A stretch of DNA of 33,248 bases. Origin: Arenicellaceae bacterium (lineage in GTDB: Bacteria; Pseudomonadota; Gammaproteobacteria; Arenicellales; Arenicellaceae). The notes under the pieces were generated by a model, which worked only from the letters and a program-made list of their open reading frames with translations, was not told where the DNA came from and searched no databases. Shown here in pieces: positions 9,107-16,406 of this stretch; within the stretch, counting starts at the first letter, position 1, and each line of letters starts with the position of its first letter. The stretch lies in the NCBI GenBank assembly GCA_029246505.1, contig JAQWNC010000021.1, positions 1 through 33,248 of the forward strand, in the 5' to 3' direction. A program made the position numbers and the translations under genes.

Positions 9107-9638
9107 CAACGCTAGTAATAGTGAATGTCTGAAGGTACAAGGGGCGCTCATTGTTGATAGGCAGTTAGTTGTCGAAAATTCTTGGCGTCATTTAGCTACT
9201 GAGGAGGAAGTTCCAGAGACCGGCAGTGTTAGTGTTGATTTAGCTCGCTGGCTGATAGAAAAAAGTCAGTTGATCGCGAGACAGGCACCTGTGGCCGTTC
9301 GTTTGGTAGCGTCAGACGATGTATCTTTATTACAAGACGATTTGGATGATATTCCAATGGTCGTGTTAGACATGGTTAGTTATGTGGATGGGCGCAGTTA
9401 TACGCACGCGTATTGGCTGCGCGAACGGTACGCTTATAGCGGAGATATTCGTATAATCGGTGAAGTTTATCGAGACCAGTTAAATTTTCTAGAGCGGGTG
9501 GGTGTTACTCAATTTGAGTTGGCTGCGGATCAGGATCTGCAAGATGCGTTGCAAGGGTTTGACGAGTTTTCTGTTCTGTATCAGCCATCCGCTGATGAGG
9601 GCCGTAATATTTTTAGTCGTCGCCGCGCGAGCGACTAA
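9099..9638 (+). CDS. DUF934 protein, probable sulfite-reductase accessory oxidoreductase
   Basis: The 179-residue protein belongs to the DUF934 family that follows cysI in Pseudomonas and relatives. Landmarks are SVDLARWLIEKSQ, the conserved centre FSVLY near the end, and YTHAYWLRERYAYSGDIRIIG in between. The start is taken at ATG 9099, which has AGGAGAAG about 5 nt upstream and overlaps the cysI stop. A longer TTG-initiated frame from 9075 is unlikely. The overlap means translational coupling with CysI, so the pair should be made together. The family's biochemical role is not settled; it is thought to help deliver electrons or support sulfite reduction. No cofactor motif is evident. Confidence 0.88.
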   Translation: MPNNASNSECLKVQGALIVDRQLVVENSWRHLATEEEVPETGSVSVDLARWLIEKSQLIARQAPVAVRLVASDDVSLLQDDLDDIPMVVLDMVSYVDGRSYTHAYWLRERYAYSGDIRIIGEVYRDQLNFLERVGVTQFELAADQDLQDALQGFDEFSVLYQPSADEGRNIFSRRRASD

Positions 9639-9789
9639 ACAGTAAGTTTGCGCTGTTAAGAAAATCCTCGTTTTAGTGGTCTAGAAATAAAAGGCGACTT
9701 ATTTTTAGCTACATGTCGCATATAATCCTTGTTAAAAAAACTCTCCTTAATGGCGAGCTCTGTAAAAATTTGGGGAGGTATCAGCGCGC

Positions 9790-10050
9790 TTGGAACGAGA
9801 TGGTTTGTTAGATTTTGTAAATCAAATTGCCATTGCAGACGAGTCTGATAGCGAGTCCGAGGGTATGCGATTGGTGCGTAATTATAGTGTCAGTCGGGGA
9901 CCATTTTTTGTGGTCGAAGAGGATGATGGAACGATCTGAATTTTCGATATTTATTTTAAATTTAAGAAATACCTGTCTAATCGCGCAGAAGTTGAGCATC
10001 AATATTTGACCGGCCATATTGACCAAAACCCGGGTCTCGATTTAATTTAG
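9790..10050 (+). pseudogene. Small ORF interrupted by one in-frame TGA (thioredoxin-like remnant?)
   Basis: One reading frame from a TTG at 9790 to TAG at 10050 encodes 86 codons with a single TGA at 9937-9939. Upstream it reads through SEGMRLVRNYSVSRGPFFVV. Downstream, in the same frame, it continues IFDIYFKFKKYLSNRAEVEH and ends NPGLDLI. Both halves look protein-coding and continuous. SRGPFFVVEEDDG resembles the cis-proline strand of a thioredoxin-like fold, but there is no CxxC, so the family call is weak. A GGGGAGG ribosome-binding site lies at 9772-9778. The best-placed codon for it reads GTA or TCA, so the start codon may also be lost. It lies 151 bp after the DUF934 gene and could be a former member of that operon. 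Confidence 0.55.
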
Positions 10051-10094
10051 GGATATCTCTAACCATGGCGAGGAGGGAATTAGATTTTGTCACG

Positions 10095-10406
10095 TTACGT
10101 TTCCAGATTCTGCACCAGGACGTACGGTGCAACCACGACTGCCCACACGCTTGATTTTTGGTCTAGCCAGGTGCGAGCTTGAGTATCACTTACGAGTTTT
10201 AGATTTCCTGTATCGAGTAGTTGCTCAATGTGTTTGGCATCGTCACTTTTAAACTTTTCGGCAAGTAACGGCAAATCTTGGCCAGAACTTAAGTGATAAA
10301 CGTTCCCGGCGGCAAAAAATCTCTGTAATTCGGCCCACTCAATCTTTGCGGTTTCCATACTAAGAGTAGCTGGATGAGGAAGGTCAGACCGAGTATTAGT
10401 ATTCAT
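10095..10406 (-). CDS. DUF2288 family protein
   Basis: The 103-residue cytosolic protein carries the DUF2288 signature: METAKIEWAELQRFFAAGNV near residues 17-36 and WLDQKSSVWAVVVAPYVLVQ near the end. The first sixteen residues are a variable extension. The chosen ATG gives the full domain; translation from M17 would still leave the core, but starting directly at METAK is less usual. Function of the family is unknown. It stands alone, convergent to the preceding plus-strand genes and 94 bp downstream of the cyclophilin gene on the same strand. Confidence 0.85.
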   Translation of the reverse strand: MNTNTRSDLPHPATLSMETAKIEWAELQRFFAAGNVYHLSSGQDLPLLAEKFKSDDAKHIEQLLDTGNLKLVSDTQARTWLDQKSSVWAVVVAPYVLVQNLET

Positions 10407-10500
10407 GTTCAGGTTGCTATTCGAAAATTAGCAGCCAAATATAGATACTGGCGATGCACATGCGCCATATAGTGCGTTCGCCCGGTTGGTGAATTTTAGA

Positions 10501-11124
10501 CTAGTTTTCGGAGACCGTAATTGATTCAAGTAGCACGTCTTCAACAGGAACGTCACCGTGGCCCCCACTTTGACCAGTAGCAACTTGTTCAATTAATGCG
10601 ACCACGTCCATCCCGGTGGTTACTTTCCCAAAAACAGCATAGCCCCACCCACTTGGGTTCTCACCGGTATGATTTAGAAAGCCATTATCAGAAGCGTTTA
10701 TAAAGAATTGTGAAGTAGCAGAGTGTGGGTCTCCAGTACGCGCCATTGCAAAGGTGCCTAGTTCATTTAACAGCCCATTGTTTGCTTCGTTGGGGATGGG
10801 CTCGCCATTGTCTTTGCTTACTAAGCCGGGTTCAAAACCACCGCCTTGAATCATAAATCCTGGAATTACCCGATGGAAAATTGTGCCATCATAAAATCCT
10901 TCACGAATATACTTTAGAAAGTTATCGACGGTTACCGGCGCGTCTTCTGAGTAGAGTTCTGCTTCTATCGTTCCGTGATTAGTTTGTATGATTATCATAA
11001 TATTTTGCTCGTTATTAGTTGTTTGGTCGGGTGTTTGAGCCAAGGCTAAGTTGACAGAAAGTATAAAGGAGATTGAGATCAGTGCCAGAAATACAGCTGA
11101 TGTTTTTTGTAATATTGAAGTCAT
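10501..11124 (-). CDS. Exported cyclophilin-type peptidyl-prolyl cis-trans isomerase
   Basis: Catalyses cis-trans isomerisation of peptidyl-proline bonds, here probably in the periplasm. The start at 11124 gives a signal peptide (MTSILQKTSAVFLALISISF, cleavage likely after LALA). The frame is open to 11256, but that would overlap the upstream 5-FCL gene by more than 100 bp. The mature protein has the cyclophilin motifs FHRVIPGFMIQGGGF, MARTGDPHSATSQFFIN and VFGKVTTGMDVV, including the catalytic arginine in FHRV. At 207 residues it matches PpiA-type proteins. Internal initiation at MIIIQTNHG would give a cytosolic PpiB-like form, but the clear signal sequence argues for export. The start lies 16 nt after the stop of the 5-FCL gene. 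Confidence 0.9.
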   Translation of the reverse strand: MTSILQKTSAVFLALISISFILSVNLALAQTPDQTTNNEQNIMIIIQTNHGTIEAELYSEDAPVTVDNFLKYIREGFYDGTIFHRVIPGFMIQGGGFEPGLVSKDNGEPIPNEANNGLLNELGTFAMARTGDPHSATSQFFINASDNGFLNHTGENPSGWGYAVFGKVTTGMDVVALIEQVATGQSGGHGDVPVEDVLLESITVSEN

Positions 11125-11140
11125 AGCGTGAGGTATAAGT

Positions 11141-11746
11141 TTAGTTATAGTGAGTAAATAGTTTGAATCCTGATTCGGTAAATACGCCATCAAGCGGGAT
11201 ATCCCATGCTTGTGGAGTAATGGCCAATTGTTTCTGATTATCGTGCGCCAAGCCAATTAGTCGCGGACGTCGATAATACTGGTCGTAGCGGTTAAATTCC
11301 AGCGTGCGGTCGTAGTAACCTCCGCCCATGCCAATGCGAGATCCAAAGCGATCAAATCCCAACAAAGGAATTAGTATTACATCGAAGCGGCTAATAGGCA
11401 TGCTGTTTAGACCGACCGGCTCAGGAATACTATAAGTGTTTTCCTTTAAGACTGTGCCGGCGCCCGTTCTGATAAATTTCATAGAATGGCTGGTTCTGTT
11501 GATCACAGGCAAAAAACATTCTTTACCGTCTTTTAGTGATTGCATGAGGATATCTATGGAACCAGCTTCATTTTTTACTGGGTAGTAAAAAGCAATGCGT
11601 CTGGATTTTTGATATACGCGTGAAGCAAAAAAATACCTCGTCAATAACTGACAATTGCGTCGAATCGTCGCCTGAGGCATATCAGAACGTGTGCGCCGAG
11701 CCGTGCTGCGAAAAGCAACAATATTTTGTGTAAGGGGTTGATTCAC
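11141..11746 (-). CDS. fau: 5-formyltetrahydrofolate cyclo-ligase
   Basis: Converts 5-formyl-THF to 5,10-methenyl-THF using ATP. The signature PLLGFDRFGSRIGMGGGYYD is intact, with SRRIAFYYPVKNE before it and WDIPLDGVFTE near the C-terminus. The start is uncertain. The frame is open to a TTG at 11791, and the first better candidate is GTG at 11746, giving 201 residues with a family-typical basic N-terminus; neither has a clear RBS. The gene lies just downstream of the 6S RNA on the same strand, as fau (ygfA) does with ssrS in E. coli, where the two are co-transcribed. That synteny supports both calls. Confidence 0.9.
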   Translation of the reverse strand: MNQPLTQNIVAFRSTARRTRSDMPQATIRRNCQLLTRYFFASRVYQKSRRIAFYYPVKNEAGSIDILMQSLKDGKECFLPVINRTSHSMKFIRTGAGTVLKENTYSIPEPVGLNSMPISRFDVILIPLLGFDRFGSRIGMGGGYYDRTLEFNRYDQYYRRPRLIGLAHDNQKQLAITPQAWDIPLDGVFTESGFKLFTHYN

Positions 11747-11814
11747 GGGGCTTTTGGGTATGTTTGCGGGAATACACTGCGCAGCTAACAACTGTAGATG
11801 TTGTACAGTTTAGT

Positions 11815-11995
11815 ACCACCCGCAAGCGCCGTGCCACCCTGTGACCTTGAACCAGAGAGTTCAAGTGGGGATTCCACGATATCATCAGGCTTTCCGGTCA
11901 GGCCGGACCTGCACAACAGTTATCGTTTTTAATCCCCGGTTACAAATTTAGGTTCAAAGGGATTTAAGGGCAGTCACGTACGCCGCAGGCAATAC
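11815..11995 (-). ncRNA. ssrS: 6S RNA
   Basis: Regulator of sigma70 RNA polymerase. Nested pairing on the minus strand matches the 6S fold. The closing stem pairs CCTGC.GCG..CGTG...GCCC (from 11989) with GGGT..CACG..CGC..GCGGG (to 11819). Then GGGGATT (11937-11931) pairs with AATCCCC (11873-11867). Next CGATA pairs with TATCG, CAGG with CCTG and CCGG with CCGG in the apical arm. The 3' side of the central bubble carries a hairpin CTTGAAC-loop-GTTCAAG followed by GTCACAGGGTGG, closely like the E. coli RNA. It lies between zapA and 5-FCL, the standard gammaproteobacterial location. Ends are approximate to about 10 nt; TACAGT at about 12006-12001 could be its -10 box. Confidence 0.92.
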
Positions 11996-12121
11996 CAAAA
12001 ACTGTAAATCTATTGCTATTCTAACCTAATGAACTGCGGTTGGATCGAAATTAAGTTATTTTAAGCCAAATTCAGCTGATTACTTTTTTGGTCTGGCTTT
12101 TCAATAATTGGCTAGACAAGG

Positions 12122-12418
12122 CTAATCGCTAGGTAAAGCATTTTCGATCATGTCGCTTAACGATTTGATTCGATTGGTTATGGTCTTACTTGATTCAGCA
12201 TTTTCGCGAAGCGCGAAGAGTTCAAAACAAATATTCATTGCCGCCATAATGGCAATTCGATCATTACCCAAAATCTTGCCAGCTTGCTGAATATCGCGCA
12301 TTTGAGAGTCCAAATACGCTGCCGCTTCTTTAACGCGACTTTCTTCGTCAGGCTCACAGGCAAAGGAGAAGCCGCGGCTTAGCACTGAAACGGTAATATT
12401 TTTACGACTATCGCTCAC
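12122..12418 (-). CDS. zapA: Cell division protein ZapA
   Basis: Bundles FtsZ protofilaments at the division ring. The 98-residue length and the pattern are typical: an N-terminal globular part (VSVLSRGFSFACEPDEESRV), the helix EAAAYLDSQMRDIQQ, the block GNDRIAIMAAMNICFEL, and a C-terminal coiled coil. Translation starts at GTG 12418, with AAAGG about 9 nt upstream as a weak RBS. It lies 37 nt downstream of a small coiled-coil gene and upstream of 6S RNA, the expected gammaproteobacterial order. Confidence 0.93.
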   Translation of the reverse strand: MSDSRKNITVSVLSRGFSFACEPDEESRVKEAAAYLDSQMRDIQQAGKILGNDRIAIMAAMNICFELFALRENAESSKTITNRIKSLSDMIENALPSD

Positions 12419-12455
12419 GTGTTAATACCTTTAATAAACTCTGCTGCGGGATTAT

Positions 12456-12665
12456 TTATGATGCACTATTTTCCAGCGTGCGCAATCGGTGTACGATAGA
12501 TTCAAGGCGTGATCGAGCTAGACGATTATTTTCAGTCAGTTTCTTTTTATCTTCAAGCAAGCTGTCACGTTCTACTTTTAATTTTCGGTTTTCATCAATC
12601 AGCCGGCGACACTCTTCAATAAGAGTGTTAATGCGCTGTTCGAGGCCGACTAAATCATTGTCCAT
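12456..12665 (-). CDS. Small coiled-coil protein (TIGR02449-type, ZapB-like)
   Basis: The 69-residue protein is almost entirely heptad-patterned coiled coil (LEQRINTLIEECRRLIDENR and onward), rich in Leu, Glu, Arg and Lys, with no hydrophobic segment. Short coiled-coil proteins of this kind precede zapA in many gammaproteobacteria and are annotated as TIGR02449 or ZapB-like. A role with ZapA at the division site is likely from position, not proven. ATG start at 12665; the RBS is weak. It is divergent from ygfB across a 119-bp gap. Confidence 0.82.
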   Translation of the reverse strand: MDNDLVGLEQRINTLIEECRRLIDENRKLKVERDSLLEDKKKLTENNRLARSRLESIVHRLRTLENSAS

Positions 12666-12758
12666 TGTTCTAACCAGAATGGGCTTGATCTCGAATAGTA
12701 GGCATACTTGCTTTATACGTCAATGCTTTAAATTCAGATGATAAGATACTGCAAACAT

Positions 12759-12764
12759 TATAAT
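12759..12764 (+). promoter_or_regulatory. Candidate -10 box for ygfB-pepP-ubiH
   Basis: A consensus TATAAT sits 20 nt before the ygfB start codon in the divergent gap. No convincing TTGACA-like -35 lies 16-18 nt upstream, so this is a position-based suggestion. The implied leader is only about 14 nt. Confidence 0.3.
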
Positions 12765-12784
12765 TTTAGTGCGAGTGGCCATAG

Positions 12785-13351
12785 ATGACGCAAGACAACA
12801 TACCCGACTATCAACAGGTTGCCGATGCTATTTCGCTCTCTGGCAGTGAGCTCTTACCTAGTGAATGGCAAGGTTTGATTCTCGGCTCAATTTGCTATCA
12901 TCTTAAAACTGGAGTGGAGCCTAATTTAGGGGCGCTAATGTTTGATGCCAAGAACAAATCTGATAGCAAACAGTCACTAGTTGAATTAACCTTTTCGACT
13001 TATCGCGCGATTATGGAGGAGCTACTATCCGCCGAAGATATACTTGCACTGATGATGCCGGATGACGATGATTCGATTGGTTCTCGTACTGAAGCGATGG
13101 CTGCCTGGTGTCAGGGTTATACATTAGGGTTGCTGCAAAACGAAAAATTTAGTATTGATCAATTGCCGCTAGAAGCTGCAGAATTTACCCGTGATGTCTT
13201 GGATATTAGTATGGCAAGTTTAGGCGAAGATGAACAAGAAAATGAACGAGCGCTGGTGGAGGTTGTCGAGTTTTTGCGGGTGGGGGCTCAACTTAGTTTT
13301 GAGCTGATATATGCGGAGCAGGCACACTCTACGTCGTCTAGTGTTCAGTGA
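12785..13351 (+). CDS. ygfB: UPF0149 family protein YgfB
   Basis: The 188-residue alpha-helical cytosolic protein has family landmarks SELLPSEWQGLILGSICYH near the N-terminus, AWCQGYTLGL in the middle and ERALVEVVEFLRVGAQLSFE near the C-terminus. It is the first gene of the conserved ygfB-pepP-ubiH run. In Pseudomonas aeruginosa YgfB influences expression of AmpDh3 and beta-lactam resistance; whether that holds here is unknown. pepP begins 13 nt downstream, so co-transcription is expected. Confidence 0.92.
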   Translation: MTQDNIPDYQQVADAISLSGSELLPSEWQGLILGSICYHLKTGVEPNLGALMFDAKNKSDSKQSLVELTFSTYRAIMEELLSAEDILALMMPDDDDSIGSRTEAMAAWCQGYTLGLLQNEKFSIDQLPLEAAEFTRDVLDISMASLGEDEQENERALVEVVEFLRVGAQLSFELIYAEQAHSTSSSVQ

Positions 13352-13364
13352 GAGTATTCGCATT

Positions 13365-14678
13365 ATGAGAAAGGTATTAGAACAAAAGGTATTTGACCGA
13401 CGTCGCGTTGATTTGATGCAATTGATTGGCGACGGGGTGGTTGTAGTCCCAACTTCTATGGTGAGAAGTCGCAGTAACGATACTGAATTTCCATTTCGGC
13501 CTGATTCGGATTTTTACTATTTATCCGGGTTCCCAGAGCCTGAGGCTGTATTGGTATTGGCACCTGGACGTGAGGCGGGCGAATATTTGATTTTCTGCCG
13601 TGAGCGTGATCTGGAGTATGAAACTTGGCATGGTCGCCGCGCGGGTCTTGAAGGCGTGTTAGAACACTTCAATGCCGATGATACTTTTCCGATTGAAGAC
13701 ATAGATCAGATTCTCCCCGGAATACTAGAAGGGCAGGAGAAAATCTATACTAATGTTGGTCGATACCCAGAATTTGACGCCCGTATTTTGGGTTGGCTGA
13801 ATCGAATTAAAAAATCTAGTCGCTCCGGAATTAGTGCACCATATGAGTTGGTCGATTTGAGTCATATATTGCATGAGCAGCGATTACTCAAACAGACTGA
13901 AGAAGTGCGGGTGATGAAGATTGCCGCCAAAGCAACAGCGGCAGGCCACACTCGGGCTATGCAGGTGTGCGAGCCGGGAATGTGGGAGTATGAGATACGG
14001 GCTGAACTTGAATGTGAATTTCAAAAATCAGGGTCACAAATTCCTGCTTACTCTTCGATTGTGGCGGGAGGTGACAATGCCTGTATATTGCATTACACTG
14101 AATGCAATCAACAACTTAAACATGGTGATTTGTTATTAATCGATGCGGGCGCCGAGGTTGATTGTTATGCCAGCGATGTGACGCGTACGTTTCCGGTCAA
14201 TGGCAAGTTCTCCCGCGAACAAATGGTCGTGTATGAAATAGTACTTGCTGCCCAGCAAGCGGCTATTGATAAATCGATCTCTGGAAACCACTGGAATGAG
14301 CCGCATGAGGCGGCAGTCCAAATGCTCGCTCAAGGTTTGTTGGATATTGGCTTATTAAATGGTGAGTTGAATGAGCTTATTGAAACCGAACAATATAAGC
14401 GTTTTTATATGCATCGAACCGGGCATTGGCTAGGCATGGACGTACATGATGTTGGAGATTATAAGGTCGAAGGCAAGTGGCGTGCATTTGAGCCAGGTAT
14501 GACGTTCACGGTAGAGCCGGGTTTATATATCGCTGCAGCATCAGATATTGATCCACGTTGGCACAATATTGGAATTCGTATTGAAGATAATGTGTTGATT
14601 CAACGAAAAGGGAATATTGTATTAACGGAAGCGATGCCAAAATCAGTGGATGCCATTGAGCGTCTCATGGCGAGTTAA
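13365..14678 (+). CDS. pepP: Xaa-Pro aminopeptidase PepP
   Basis: Removes N-terminal residues preceding proline, using two metal ions. All metal ligands are in place: the aspartates in DAGAEVDCYASDVTRTFP, the histidine in HRTGHWLGMDVHD, and the glutamates in FTVEPGLY and IGIRIEDNV. The N-terminal creatinase-like domain is recognised by FPFRPDSDFYYLSGFPEPEA. Start taken at ATG 13365 (437 residues, close to E. coli PepP at about 441). The frame extends to 13311, but that overlaps ygfB in a stretch with no family similarity. It is in the same operon as ygfB and ubiH. Confidence 0.95.
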   Translation: MRKVLEQKVFDRRRVDLMQLIGDGVVVVPTSMVRSRSNDTEFPFRPDSDFYYLSGFPEPEAVLVLAPGREAGEYLIFCRERDLEYETWHGRRAGLEGVLEHFNADDTFPIEDIDQILPGILEGQEKIYTNVGRYPEFDARILGWLNRIKKSSRSGISAPYELVDLSHILHEQRLLKQTEEVRVMKIAAKATAAGHTRAMQVCEPGMWEYEIRAELECEFQKSGSQIPAYSSIVAGGDNACILHYTECNQQLKHGDLLLIDAGAEVDCYASDVTRTFPVNGKFSREQMVVYEIVLAAQQAAIDKSISGNHWNEPHEAAVQMLAQGLLDIGLLNGELNELIETEQYKRFYMHRTGHWLGMDVHDVGDYKVEGKWRAFEPGMTFTVEPGLYIAAASDIDPRWHNIGIRIEDNVLIQRKGNIVLTEAMPKSVDAIERLMAS

Positions 14679-14697
14679 CGTTAAGAGTCTCTAATTT

Positions 14698-15951
14698 ATG
14701 CAAGATTGTGATATCGCTATAGTTGGCGGTGGCCTAATCGGTGCCTCGCTCGCGACTGCTTTGCAGCGCTGCGGTATGCAAGTAACTATGATCGAGGCGG
14801 CTGGTGCTGTGCAGCAAAACTTGGATCAGATCGAGTTGGGCTCTCGAGTCATTGCCATCGGTCATGCCGGTGTAGGATTAATGCAATTTTGCGGTGCATG
14901 GCCATTAATTGATCCAAAACGAGCCTGTGCATATACCAATATGCAGGTTGAAGCTGGTGCGACCGGAAAAATAAGCTTTAATAGCGATGCTATTGATTCT
15001 GCTAGTTCGCTAGATTGTTTGGGTTATATTGTTGAAAACCAAGTGCTGTTGGCAGGCCTGCAGGCTTCTGCTGAAATACAAGGGGTTGCGTCTTATTACA
15101 ATACAACAGTAAATGAAATTCGTGAGGAAGATTCTGACATTCAACTTGTTATGGATGACAAGCGAGTTTCTGCAAAATTGGTTGTTGCGGCCGATGGTGG
15201 ATCTTCCTGGGTTCGTAAAAAGGCGGGAATCGACATGCGACGATTGTCGTTTGAGCAATTGGGTTTGGTTGCAAGAATACAGGTAACACGGCCCTTACAG
15301 CATACAGCTTGGCAACGATTCACCGCCGACGGGCCGCTCGCCTTATTACCCATGTCAGATGGAGCATATTCTATTGTTTGGAGCACGGGCAAGGCGCGGG
15401 CACAGCATTTGATGTCTATGTCTGTAACGGAATTTGAGGAATGTTTGCTAACCGTTACACAAGGTAAGTTTGGCGCTGTAAGGCTGATCGACAAATTAAA
15501 AGGATTCCCGTTGGTGAGTGCCCAGGTAGAGGATTATTTTAGCGGACGGGTTGTCCTGTGTGGTGATTCTGCTCATCAGATTCACCCGTTGGCTGGTCAA
15601 GGTGCTAATCTTGGCTTTAAGGATGTTATCGAGTTGACCGACCAATTACTAGCCGCTAAACAGTCGGGAAAAGACCTGGCTAATCGGAAGCATTTACGGG
15701 CTTATGAGCGTGCAAGGAAGGCTGATAACACAGTTACGGATACTCTGATGTGTACACTTCACGATATGTTTGCTGGCCGTATGAGTGCGGCGTCGCCAGT
15801 ATTCGCAGTAAGCATGAGCTTGTTTGATTTACTGTCTTCAGTAAAACGCTGGTTGATTGCGCAAGCAATTGAAGCTGAGCCGGTGTCAGCTGAATTACAG
15901 GCACTTGGGTATTTGGTGCCCTTATCTAATGATGCTAGTGGGCGAGACTAG
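14698..15951 (+). CDS. ubiH: FAD-dependent ubiquinone biosynthesis hydroxylase (UbiH/UbiI/UbiF family)
   Basis: Flavoprotein monooxygenase acting on a polyprenylated ring in ubiquinone synthesis. Three hallmark motifs are visible: the N-terminal dinucleotide fold DIAIVGGGLIGASLA (residues 5-19), the DG motif VVAADGGSSWVR, and the GD motif VVLCGDSAHQIHPLAGQGAN. At 417 residues the length is right. Its place directly after pepP points to UbiH, as in E. coli, but UbiI is usually the next gene there and is missing here, so this single enzyme might cover more than one hydroxylation. The gap to pepP is 19 nt. Confidence 0.87.
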   Translation: MQDCDIAIVGGGLIGASLATALQRCGMQVTMIEAAGAVQQNLDQIELGSRVIAIGHAGVGLMQFCGAWPLIDPKRACAYTNMQVEAGATGKISFNSDAIDSASSLDCLGYIVENQVLLAGLQASAEIQGVASYYNTTVNEIREEDSDIQLVMDDKRVSAKLVVAADGGSSWVRKKAGIDMRRLSFEQLGLVARIQVTRPLQHTAWQRFTADGPLALLPMSDGAYSIVWSTGKARAQHLMSMSVTEFEECLLTVTQGKFGAVRLIDKLKGFPLVSAQVEDYFSGRVVLCGDSAHQIHPLAGQGANLGFKDVIELTDQLLAAKQSGKDLANRKHLRAYERARKADNTVTDTLMCTLHDMFAGRMSAASPVFAVSMSLFDLLSSVKRWLIAQAIEAEPVSAELQALGYLVPLSNDASGRD

Positions 15952-16406
15952 TCCTTTCATAGGCTGTGATTGAAATTTTATGTCAGTGTTTTGTAGTCTT
16001 GGACTGTAGCTAAATCTTAGTGGCCACTTTTTAGTAAAAAGGCTCTGGGATGGCGGCTCGCTAGGTGCGAGGTGCGAGGTCGTGGCCTTGGTGTTACCCT
16101 TGTCAGCAAGGCTAGAGAGATATATTTAATCAATAACTTAGATGGTTGCCGTCATTTTGATCATCGAATAGGACTAGAGATCAAAGGAACACTGTTGAAT
16201 AGGCATACCAAGCAATATTAAAAGTAGTTAAATTGTTGCAATAAAAGGGGTTTTCACCGGTTCATATCATACTCTCGGTAGTGTAATAATCTTTTAACTA
16301 AAGAAATAGTAAACGCAGGTTGATCAGCAAGATGCAGGGGTGCCCGTTACGACGCGTGTGTTCGCGGTAATAGCCCAACTCAGTGTTTGAACAGTAGGGG
16401 TAAGTA
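15952..16406 (+). other. 455-bp gap without a gene, upstream of the 13-gene operon
   Basis: No ORF of useful length or RNA gene is evident. It contains a short direct repeat (AGGTGCG twice, then AGGTCG, around 16064-16081) and a small AT-rich hairpin near 16028-16042. No convincing sigma70 -35/-10 pair was found. It must hold the promoter of the downstream operon if that is transcribed independently of ubiH. The 3' half is AT-rich. Confidence 0.5.

Noticed and set aside
9643-9661. Hairpin AACAG...CTGTT after the DUF934 gene as a terminator
   Set aside because: Only a 5-bp stem with a long loop and no T-tract directly after it.
9937-9939. In-frame TGA read as selenocysteine
   Set aside because: The codon is not in a redox motif, no bacterial SECIS-like hairpin follows directly, and no selenocysteine machinery is visible in the window.
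16028-16042. Rho-independent terminator after ubiH
   Set aside because: CTTTTT-AGT-AAAAAG is a short AT-only hairpin without a GC-rich stem or following T-run.
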